NCBI GenBank assembly: GCA_015680685.1
Contig: MNCI01023402.1
Span: forward strand, 418,758-482,757
Direction of reading: 5' to 3'
Length of the DNA: 64,000 bases
From: Gnetum montanum
Taxonomy: Eukaryota > Streptophyta > Gnetopsida > Gnetales > Gnetaceae
This document shows, in pieces, positions 49,946-59,480 of this stretch; the first letter of the stretch is position 1, and every line of letters starts with the position of its first letter. A program made the translations under genes and the position numbers. The notes beneath the pieces were generated by a model. That model had not been told where the DNA came from. It searched no databases and worked only from the letters and a program-made list of their open reading frames with translations.

Positions 49946-52349
49946 CTAGCCTCCAACATTTTTAATCACTACATTCTTGACCATGACACATGATTTTTTG
50001 AAGGATTTTAGATGCGTAGTTTTTGTTGGCCTGATTTGGTCTATGAGGCCTAGCTTGTCGATGATGGTGTATGGTACTACATTTGTTACTACATCATCAT
50101 CGACATGCACCTTATGGATCATGCATTGTTCAACATGTATGCTAATAAACATTAGAGGTGTGATGATCTCCCGTCATTTGGGGTTGACCTTGATTGCCTC
50201 ATTGCAAAATGCTAGGGATGTTAAACCTACAAGGATGGCATTCTCATCTACAAGGATGTCCTCCATAATAGGAATGGAGGCCAGCATCCAGGACAGTACT
50301 ACCTAGTGGGAAAATGAGTTCATGACAAGGTCATACAAGCTTAGTGTTGTGTCTTTCTACTTAAGCACTTGCTTGACTTGGGCTAGTGTAGCTGTGAAGT
50401 CCTTATCATCGGTTGTTGTGTTGGCCTTAACCTCCTCCATGCAGCCTAAGAAATGGATATCTCGCAAAGGGGACTTGAGCTTGGTTTGCTTGGCCTACTT
50501 GGGGGCCTTAGTGCTTAGTTGTGGTTTGCTTGTTGTGGCCTTTGCTTTAGCCATGGGGACTATAGGGGCAAGGACTGGCTTTGGGAAACCAAGCGCTCTT
50601 TAGTCTTGTTTTTGCTTAGCCATTTTTCCTGCAAGGTGCTTGTTTAGACTCTTGTGTTTCCACCTAGTGGATCTACTTGTGTTTCTGGTGGGGTTGGCCC
50701 TTGGAGGAGAAGGGACCAACACGTTGCCCACTACCAAGCTTGAGGTAGGTAAGGGACCAGCATGTTGTGGCATCCTAACAAAAAACAGTTGCTTAGTGGT
50801 AGTTATTGTGGCATTCCAATTTAACGTTGTAGCATATGGTTACTTGTAGTTTAATGTCATAGTGGATGAATGTTGTGGGATCCTAACCACGAAGGGTGTT
50901 GTGGATGCCCAACGTGGCACTTTAGCAACAAAGGAGGGCCTTGAACTCGTGGAGGCCAAGGGAACCTTTACACTAATGGAAGGCACACAAACCACAAAAG
51001 GCTTCTATAGTGGTGCTAACTTGCCACCCATGCTAATGGTGTTGATGACATAGGCGATGTCATCTACATTGGTCTAGTTTGCTGCATTAAGCACCAATTC
51101 ACCCCTATCCATCATTCTGTGCAAATCATCCTGCAAAGCTTGACAGAAGTTCATGTTGTGACTAGACAACTGGTGGTAATGATAGAATTGGTCAAGCCTG
51201 AAGTGTTATGAGACTAGGGGCTCATTTAGTGCTGTTGAGGCAAGATTCCTTAGTAGCTTGTAGTACCTATTGTGCCTTTAGTAGACATCCTTAGACACTT
51301 GTTTATGTTGGATTTTCCCAACTTTCAATAGTTGATCCAACAACTGTGAGGGTTTGAGTGGCAACAGAGTATACTTTGAGTGATCCTTGCACTCAAAGTT
51401 GGACCTTGGAGTGGCTTATGCTATGGTCCCTACCAATGTAGGTGGGTTGGTTGCCTGGGTGCTAGAGTTAGTGACTTTGTGTGTTGGGGCTTTAGGCTAC
51501 CTAATTGTCGAGCCCTAGTTGGTTGCTTTGGTATGTGTGGCTACCATTGCCACTGTTGCATTTGGCTTCTTTGCATGCTGGTTTTTATAGGCCACATAGG
51601 CTAAATCCTTGCTACCTTGCACTACGTCTTCTATGACCTTAGTTTGAGCAAAGGCTTGGCTTAGAGACTTTGGGGCTAGGTAGTACAGTTTTGACTTGAT
51701 AAAGTCATTAGCTACACCCTTGAAGATGGCCAGAAGATACATCTCTACTATAGGCTCACAAATTTTGTTTAGTGATGCACTCTAGCATTGGATAAATTTT
51801 TGCATAGTCTTTAGATGGCCCTACTTGATTTGCATGAGCTGGTCAAGGGTAGTTTCAAGCTTCAAGTTATACTTGAAGTGTGTAACAAACTAACTCAGAA
51901 GGTCCTCCAAAGAGGAGATTGAGGTCCTAGGTAACACCCGATACCAGTCAAGTGTCTTATTGGTGAGTGACATGGCGAAGACATGTATGATGGTGTGTGG
52001 CCATGCTTGCAATAGTAAGCATTCAGATAGAAAGATCACAAAGGTGGGCATTAGGGTCCCCTTCACCATTGTATTTGGTGAAGTGAGGAATCAGAATCCC
52101 CATTGGGAGAGTCGGTGGTGGAATAGTAGGACTTATGGGATCATCCTAGTAAAAGTTTGTCACGTGAACTGTTTTGAAAGAGGTGGCCTTGAGCCACTTC
52201 ACCTCTTCTATTAAGGTTTGGATCAGCTAGAATGCCTGATCCAAGCCTTGGGATGTAATAGTGGGCTATGTTGATTGCGCTACCCACTATGCCAATTGCA
52301 TGGTCCACGAATTAGCTATAGGTTGTGGGGCCACATAAGATGCTTGCTG
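49946..52349 (-). pseudogene. Tat-like gag and protease, minus strand, in E4
   Basis: Read on the minus strand. Capsid region from about 52140 to 51560: PHFTKYNGEGDPNAHL, then LTNKTLDWYRVLP, FVTHFKYNLK, AIFKGVANDFIKSKLYYLAP and SLSQAFAQ, a clear retrotrans_gag domain. Protease-like region at 50310-49946: EIITPLMFISIHVEQC, KVHVDDDVVTNVVPYTIIDKLGL and HLKSFKKS, with DDD where VDNGSALN or similar is usual in Tat/Ogre proteins. No RT follows. A separate lineage from E1-E5. Its orientation is opposite to both E4 and the LTR-like sequence next to it, so at least two events formed the block. Confidence 0.7.
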
Positions 52350-54859
52350 CATTGGTCGGGTCATTCCTTGAATGAGCTCCAAAAGATGTCAAAGCTCAAC
52401 TACAAGCCTCTTCCATGTGGCCAATCATCACTTCTAGTGGGGAGTGGTACATGGGAAAAATGTATCTCTTCTAAAACAACAGGAGAGTAAGAGCCGCTAT
52501 GAAAATCAAGGATATTCAAGTATTCTACTCAGTAGAAGCCATTACGTAGGTCCTTGGGTTGCCTAGTGCAAGAACCTAGTTGGCAAAGTTATCAACACAA
52601 GCTAATCCTAAAGCAAAGAAGGAATGGACTTAGCGGTGTTATGGGGTTAATCATAAGGAGGTTTGCATGCTCACACTGGCAGAGCAAGTCTATTTTAAGA
52701 TAGTAGCCTCCCACCTCAATCCAATGGTGAGGCCTAGTAAGATGATGGCCTTCTCTGCTTGAGCATGCAGTGCTCTAAGTGAAAATTTTTTAGCAAATCT
52801 TCCACAACTTATCTTTCTAAAAATAGAGAAGCACTTCAAGGAGAATGAATGTGAGAGAAAGACCTTGCCTTTTCCCTACCTAATTAGAAAATTATGTAAA
52901 ATGGTAGGAATAGTTTGCTATGCAAATGATATAATCAAGCATGCTCATAATTCTTTGTGGGCCAAGATGATGAAGGATAATACACCTACCATGATCATAG
53001 AAGAGGAGCAGCAATGACCACCTCCACCACCTACTCATGAGCAAACATTGGAGGCTCATAGTATAGTTGAGCGCATGTAGAAAATCCAAGAGTAGCTTTT
53101 GCAACAATGAGAGCATCAAGCAAGAACTAGTGGTGGAGACCCATCTATGTATAGATAGGCCATGAGTCACCTTAGAAAAGTGGCTTGTACAATCAGCTAG
53201 ACGGAGGGAGGTGGATCAATGCTATTGGCCCAATGAACATGGTTGCCTATGAGGTCCAATCCAAGTGCCCAAATGGTGATAGTGTCTTTCTCTCAGTATC
53301 ATCTATTCCTAAAAATCTCTAGGAATGTTTCTTCCTTTTCAATGTTCTTAGAGAAGGGTGAGGAGGCAACTGTATTGGTGATGTAGCACTAAGGGTAAGA
53401 GATAGCTACAAAGATAATTGCTAATCGAGTTGTTGATGCGTTAAATACACCTATAGCACCTGAACCAGATGTTTTTGCACTAAGAGATGTGCAGGTGTTC
53501 GTAGGGACAATTAGTAGGTGATTAAGTGTAGCCTAGCATAAAGAACTACTGGATTGACTAGTGAGAACTAGACAATCGATTTTGAATATCTTTGATTTTC
53601 CGAATACCATCACTTCAACCTAGTCAGAGCTACTAGAGGGAAAGGGCAAGTGCCTCATCTTAGAAGGGTAACTTGAAATGGCTCAAGCACATAACCAAAG
53701 CTTGGCTATAGAAGTTGTTGAGTTGTGTGCCTAAATTATGGACTTTGCTTTTATCAACCCTGCATTGACATGATAGTCTTTAATCAATGATAGTCTTTAA
53801 TCAATCATAGTGAAGCTGAAACTTATAAAGTGTAGAAGGACTTGATTCAGATGTGATAGGAAAATGAGTCGTTGACAGTAGAAAATCATTGCCTGTAGAA
53901 CATTGATGCACAAAAATAATAGTTAGAAGAATTTATCCATTAATAGCAAGAGTAGCTTACTAGGAAAAATGTCTAATTGAGGAGATTAGTAGTGGAGAAT
54001 CATAATCTCTCCATGGAGGAGGCCTGCATCTTACACCAGAAATTGATCATCAAGATTGCCACCTAGAAAAATGAGGCCCTAAAATTTGAAAACTTTTAAA
54101 ATCATTACAGAGATCATGTTGGCCTACAGAAGGAGGTAAATGAAAGCATATCCAATTAGCGAAGGTGAAGATTAATGAGGCCCTCTAGCAACTCCAACAA
54201 GGTAGAGAAATATGGCAACCCATTGTCGATGGGATTGATGCCTACAACAAGGTGGAAATCCACTTGAAGGAGTTGCAAATTAAAGAGATGATGGAATACA
54301 TGGAGTTGTCCAACCTTCACTATGCAAACCTAGCAATGCTATATGCCAGATGGCCACAGTTTGAGCTTCAGATGCAAGTGGCCAACTTGTACTTATTGTA
54401 CGATGCCAACTTCAAGACTCATAAAGACACCAAGCAAAAGCTTGTCATGGAAAATGTTGAACTTGAGGTTTCCAAGGTGAAATTTATCAACCAAAGATTA
54501 GTCATAAAGAAGTTGGCCAAATGAATGAATGACTACCAAGCACTACAAGACACACTCCACGCGTTCGACATCAACTGCAAGTAATTTGTGGCCTGGTTTG
54601 TCAATGTTAAGGAGTTATTTCCTATTTTTCCTTGTCCTTAGGATGTTCCAATCCCAACCCACATTAGCAAAGCTACATGGACCTTGAATGATCCCAAGAG
54701 TAAAGAAGAAAAAATGAAGGCAGTACTAGATGCTTTTTTCCTTCCACTTGAAGTCGTAGTAACAACATGATAGCCATAACTACCTCAGCCACAACACATG
54801 CTTGAAGCTAGTGAAGGTCCTTCAGAGCCTCAGGAGCCACCACTACTTGGAACTATCTA
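52350..54859 (+). pseudogene. E4 ORF3, 5'-truncated
   Basis: Homology to E1/E2 ORF3 starts at the GPFL.EAP block (about 52352). Domain region: SMWPIITSSGEWYMGKMYLF-stop (TAA at about 52472), LGLP, LPFPYLIRKLC (about 52865-52900). Central region: EEATVLVM-stop-H-stop-G-stop (53360-53400), LLD-stop-LV. The coiled coil is at 53640-54530, with a 90-codon open stretch at 54252-54524 (ELQIKEMMEYMELSNLHYANLAMLYARWPQFELQMQV begins it). Ends PPLLGTI-stop at about 54859, like E2. Internal promoter and start codon are lost. Confidence 0.65.
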
Positions 54860-55041
54860 ACCTTCTCCACCAACTTCATGCCATTAAAGAATGTGCTATC
54901 CAATTTTGGAAAACCATGTCATGGTGTTCAATTTTGTGTCATGAACACCGTAATTTTTGTAATGTGTTGGTTTGTACACTGGGCACTTAGTATTGTTATG
55001 TCTATGTTGTTTTGTTTTATTATGTTGAAAACTAGTTAATA

Positions 55042-55104
55042 ATCCCATACCTTCCCAATTTTGTAAAGAACTCAAGAACGAGTTTTCATTCAGTCGTGGA
55101 GGTA
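55042..55104 (+). promoter_or_regulatory. Conserved pre-LTR block and polypurine tract (E4)
   Basis: AATCCCATACCTTCCCAATT, GAACTCAAGAACGAG, CAGTCGTGGAGGTA, directly before the 3' LTR at 55105. Nearly identical to the E2 block except for a G-to-A change within the G run of the PPT. Confidence 0.75.
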
Positions 55105-56011
55105 TGATGAGTTTTAGTTTATCGCATGAATTGGGCTTTGACGACATAGTCTGTTGCATTAGCTAGGCCCTGTCAATGAAGCCCCATCGACATAGTCTAT
55201 TGCATCGATGTGGCCCCATTGATGTCGAGGTATGTCCTGGTTTATAGATATATGCTCACTAGTTGCATTTATGGCATCAATTTTCATAGTAGTAAGGTAG
55301 CTCTTGCAGTTTGTCTATTTGAAAGATAGAATGTTTTTCTCGAGTGCCTACAGTAGGAGTTATTGAGTGTACGGATCTTTATTCGAGTATTATTGTACCT
55401 AAGCATGATAATGTGTGTGGCAATAAAGATGAACTTCTTGATAAACCTTATAGTATTCTAGATAGCTTAAATTTTTTATTTATGCATTTAATATTTTCAA
55501 TTATTTATAATGTTTTTCTGTAATTAAACTAATGAAGTAATTAAGTAAGATAAGCTAGATAGATTAAACACATAAGTACGACTGCTTCAAGCATAACACG
55601 TATTCATTTGGTAATCCTAGCAGTGTTATTGCTTGGTATGCCCAGTAGCATAGTGCTTGGTAACCCAGTAGTGGATAGGTGGATTTAGGATGTGTGTGGA
55701 AAGTGGGACTGGTTGCTTATGTTAGGATTGCTTAGATACTAGTTAATTAGTTAATCCAATTACTTTATCAATCTTTAAAAACCAAAACCATAAAATACAA
55801 AATGATAAAAATCAGATGCCTCAATTACACTTAACCATACTAGTGTACGTCACAAGTGTAATTGGAAAAATAATGAACAACCTTAAGGTAAGGCTCACTT
55901 CCTAGAAGGCTAGTGCATCAAAAACTATAAAGTCCATGGAATTCAATTAGATCACACGTGAATGCTTTGTGATTCGTATGGTTTGACGTAGAGGTACCTT
56001 GCCGCTTATCA
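55105..56011 (+). repeat. E4 3' LTR
   Basis: 907 bp from TGATGAGTTTTAG to CCGCTTATCA. TATA-like GGTTTATAGATATAT at about 55240. Homologous to 43525-44461 throughout, differing mostly by transitions and small deletions in the GGCCCCAT.GA repeat region. Confidence 0.9.
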
Positions 56012-56059
56012 AACATCATGCAATGACTTTTAGCTTCTTGTTATTGGTTGATGAAGGAG

Positions 56060-56695
56060 CAATGATATGTTCCAAGAGGAGTCATAAACCACATGAAGGA
56101 AGTGAAGAAGAGAACCCAACAAGTCATCTTGAGGGCACACGCTTTGCCATTCCCACTTGATAAACTCTTAGAATCAAAAATAATTGATCTAGTAAGACAC
56201 TCTTGTTGGATCTCAAACTTAGTACCCGTTAGGAAACGAACTAGTGAGTTAAGGTTATGTATTGAGGAGTTAAGGTTATCCACTCCCTCTTATGGAGGAG
56301 TTATTGCAAATTGTGAATGGTGCTCAAATGTATTCCTTTTTGTATGGGTATTCAGGATATAACCAAATTTTAGTGAATAAGAAGGACCAATATAAGACAG
56401 CTTTTACAACAAAGTGGGGAACCTTTCAATTCGCTAAAATGCCATTTGGCCTCATAAATGTTGGCTCTACCTTCCAAAGAGCTATGGACAAAACTTTTGA
56501 TGGGTTGATTAGAAAGTGTATTATTATCTACCTTGATGACTTAATTGTTTTCTCTAAAGATAGAGGTACACACCTTAAAGACCTTAGAAATGTTTTTATG
56601 AGATGTAGGCAATTTGGCATCACCTTGAATGCAAAGAAATCCATATTTGTTGTTCAAAGTGGTAAATTTCTAGGTCATATAGTGACCAATGAGGA
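56060..56695 (+). pseudogene. Ty3/gypsy reverse transcriptase fragment, other lineage
   Basis: RT palm domain: VPVRKRTSELRLC (about 56222-56260) and SFLYGYSGYNQILV with VNKKDQYKTAFTTKWGTF (56330-56420). Then KMPFGLINVGSTFQRAMD, the catalytic site YLDD at 56530-56541, and LNAKKSIF..SGKFLGHIV (about 56625-56685). The 219-codon open stretch starts at 56292. YLDD and the FGITLN..KS pattern differ from the FMDD of E1-E5, so this is another gypsy lineage. The C-terminal half, RNase H and integrase are absent; the frame runs straight into the minisatellite. Confidence 0.85.
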
Positions 56696-56998
56696 GGATT
56701 TTCTGTTCAACAGCGAGGGAATTTTTAGTTCACCACCAGAGGATTTTCTGTTCAACAGCAAGGATTTTCTGTTCAACAGTGAGGGAATTTTCGGTTCACC
56801 ACCAGAGGATTTTCTGTTCATTAGAGGATTTTCTGTTCACCACCAAAGGATTTTCTATTCACCACCAGAGGATTTTCTGTTCAACAGCGAGGGAATTTTT
56901 GGTTCACCACCAGAGGATTTTCTGTTCACCACCAGAGAATTTTCTGTTTGACAGCAAGGATTTTCTGTTCAACAGCGAGGATTTTCTGTTCAATAGCC
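56696..56998 (+). repeat. Minisatellite of about 22-bp units, in frame with RT
   Basis: About 14 units of two types: GGATTTTCTGTTCAACAGCGA and GGAATTTTYGGTTCACCACCAGA, arranged irregularly with higher-order blocks. The plus-strand frame from RT stays open through most of the array and would encode repeats of EDFLFNSEGIF and SPPEDFLF. A second frame is also open. Units are highly similar, so the array expanded recently compared with the decayed elements around it. Confidence 0.85.
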
Positions 56999-57546
56999 GC
57001 AAGTCTCTCGCGCACAGTAGTCTCTCTTTGCATTATAAAAAATGATAGGAAAACATACACGTGAGATGCAGGCGGGTGGTCAATAGTGACGGTGCTAGCG
57101 CGGTATGTGGTTGATAAAAACTGCCGAGAGTTGCAACGGATGTGATGGCAGACAATGGAGGTCTCTTCTCTCCCAATCAATAGGAGCAGGAGATCTTGAG
57201 TAGAACCCACATCAGGAACCAAAAAAGCAGAGCACGAGATAAACTTTAATTAATTTCTATTTTTTTTCATATTGATTATTGTACTCAAAAATTGCACAAA
57301 TATTTAATTTCTATTTTTAATTATTTTACTATGTTTTTCAAGATATAATAGAACTTAACTTAAATTAAATTTAAGTTTTTTTTTAATATTTTGCTTAAAA
57401 ATATTATTATTATTATTTTGTCCCATAGCCCTTTTCAACTGAGACTATTCTTAGGTTTCCGTACCCATACGGGAGGTGCCCTAGGCGATAGTCTCCTAAA
57501 ACAAGTTTTCACAGGTGTTCATGTGTCCAAAATTTATGCATAAAAA
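56999..57546. other. Unassigned sequence between minisatellite and E5
   Basis: 57000-57235 is relatively GC-rich and ends the minisatellite with GCAAGTCTCTCGCGCAC; it contains CATTATAAAAAATG. 57240-57420 is very AT-rich with an ATTATT run. 57430-57500 has a small hairpin, CCGTACCCATACGG. No ORF or known family recognised. Confidence 0.5.
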
Positions 57547-58800
57547 AATACTAGGGCTTGCACAGTGGATATAATAAGGATGTTTCTGATCATCACACTG
57601 TGTAAGCACGGCTCCCATGGCAAAGTTGGATGCATCTGTCATAATGTGAAAGGGTCTGGACTAATCAGGGGCTCGTAGAACTGGAGTTTCTACGAGTTTC
57701 TGTTTCAGCACTTCGAATGCAGATTCGCACTCCTTGGTCTAGATGAACAGAGAGTCCTTCTTTTTCAACTCTACCAACGGCTTGACGATCTTCGAGAAGT
57801 TTTCAATGAATCGTCGGTAGTAACCAGTGTGTCCAAGGAATGACCAAACATCTTTGACGGTACTTGGTTGGCGGGTGATTCCTTGGACAACCCTGATCTT
57901 TTCAGGATCTACGCTGATCCCTGTTTGTGAGATGCGATGCCCCAACACAATGCCTTCTTGGACCATCAAATGGCTTTTCTGCCAATTGAGCCATAGATTG
58001 GTGTCTACACACCGTTTGAGAACTTGCTCAAGACGGTCCAAGGCTTGCTTGAATTTGGCCCCATAGGTGGAGGAGTCATCCATAAAGACTTCCACACCAT
58101 TGTCAATTTGTTGTTGGAAAATGCTTAGGACAAGGCGTTGGAATGTAGCGGGCGCATTGCACAGGCCAAAGGGCATCTTCTTGTATGCGAAAGTTCCCCA
58201 TGGACTTGTGAAAGTAGTTTTGGCCTGGTCCTCTGGTGCTATTTGGATTTGGTTATAACCACTATAACCATTCAAAAAGCTATAGTAGCGGTGCCCTACT
58301 ATGGTGTCCAACACTTGGTCCACAAATGGGAGCGGGAAGTAGTCCTTGAAGGTCATCATATTGAGCAACCGGAAATCAATGCAGACCCTCCACTTGCCAT
58401 CTTTCTTGGGCACGATAACGAGTGGGCTAACCCATTCACTATCAGCGACAGAATAAATGAATCCCACATTTAGCAACTATTTGATTTCATCTTTTACAAC
58501 CTGCTTTAATTTGGGATTCAACCATCTTTGTGGTTGTCGTCGTGGCTTCATGGAAGGGTTAAGATAGATCTGATGCTGGCAGACCCTGGGATCAACTCCC
58601 GTCAACTCAGGATATGACCATGCGAATGCAGCAACCCATTTGTTTACTACCTCCAGCAACTTCTTCTTCTGTTCTGGAGCAAGGGTGGCATTAATGATTA
58701 CCAGCTTGCCATTTTGCAAAAATGCATACTCTAAGTGAGTCAATAAAGACTTTAACTCCAAGGGCTCTTATTTGAAGCTCTCAGGGATTTTTAGCTATCC
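57547..58800 (-). pseudogene. E5 reverse transcriptase with start of RNase H
   Basis: The open stretch 58476-57739 (245 codons) carries the whole RT palm: SEWVSPLVIVPKKDGKWRVC, YSFLNGYSGYNQIQ, MPFGLCNAPATFQR, catalytic FMDD at about 58072-58083, LGHRISQTGI and SFLGHTGYYRRF. The pre-RT segment 58761-58477 is also open (YPELTGVDPRVCQ) and separated only by one TAG after DEIK, where E1 has Gln. RNase H starts (TDASNFAMGAVLTQ, about 57640) and stops at about 57547 after the CAS motif. E1 has stops at several positions where this copy has Gln. Confidence 0.9.
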
Positions 58801-59049
58801 CCAGTCATCTTGGTCATCAATAGTGGAGACCTGTTGATGAATCTCTTTCATTTCATCTCTGCTGTCAATGTAGGCTTGTACAAGCCCCTCTGATGGTTCC
58901 ATGCACAATGTGCTGCTAGCATTAGCTGTCAGCCATTGGGTGCCTTCTTGGTTAGTGGCTGCTGCATATGGGCACTATTGAACAAGTGATTCCTTGGTAC
59001 ACCGGCTGCATGCTTGAATGGATATCTGCTTAGCAAATCATAATTGCTA

Positions 59050-59480
59050 CACACAGTTGCACCCTAAGTCACTGTACGCGATGCATGGAACACGTTTCTT
59101 CTCGATCTTCCTGAAAGGATTTTCCTTGGAAATTTCAAGTGATAGATCGTAGAATCCTAGTCGTGCATCCACCGTGCTTAGCCAGGCCCTTCCCATGATG
59201 ATTGGGAAGTTCCCCTTACAGTTCTCTACACGGATGACTAGGAAATCAGTAGGGTAGGATCACCCACAAATGGTGGTCACAATGTCCTCCACCAATCCCA
59301 AGGGAACGGTGATGGAATGGTCTGCTAACTCAAGCCAGATGTTGCTCTTCTTTAGCAGGGGCAGGTTCTAGTTCTTGTACATATCATGAGAGATCAAATT
59401 AACCCCTGACCCTGAGTCTAAAAGAGCTTTGCATGGCTCATTCTCTACCAGTTGAAGATAGATGAGGGGGCTTCCCGGAT
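59050..59480 (-). pseudogene. E5 aspartic protease
   Basis: Minus-strand reading CKALLDSGSGVNLISHDMYKN, with DSG intact at about 59428-59420, then LADHSITVPLGLVEDIVTTI and ARAWLSTVDARLGFYDLSLEIS. One or two stops (for example in place of Trp after MYKN and in the CGDPT segment) spoil the frame. This is the best-preserved protease in the window. Confidence 0.82.

Larger units (their letters stand above)
43525..56011 (+). mobile_element. Athila-like element E4 with both LTRs and a replaced pol
   Basis: 5' LTR, PBS, gag and protease on the left; ORF3, PPT and 3' LTR on the right, all plus strand. Everything from the end of protease to the start of the ORF3 domain (47494-52349) is replaced by unrelated repeat DNA. 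The two LTRs are clearly of one subfamily and similar over their length. The 5-bp flanks CATAT (43520-43524) and AACAT (56012-56016) do not match well, so either the duplication has decayed or the two halves come from two elements of the same family. Confidence 0.78.

Noticed and set aside
43525-56011. Target-site duplication for E4
   Set aside because: CATAT and AACAT do not match convincingly, so I did not claim a duplication.
56696-56998. Repeat array considered as CRISPR-like
   Set aside because: Units are adjacent without unique spacers and lie in plant retroelement DNA; it is a minisatellite.
58138-58473. Plus-strand open frame of 111 codons opposite E5 RT
   Set aside because: Antisense of a well-defined RT domain; the E1 RT region has a similar shadow on its opposite strand (2771-3106).
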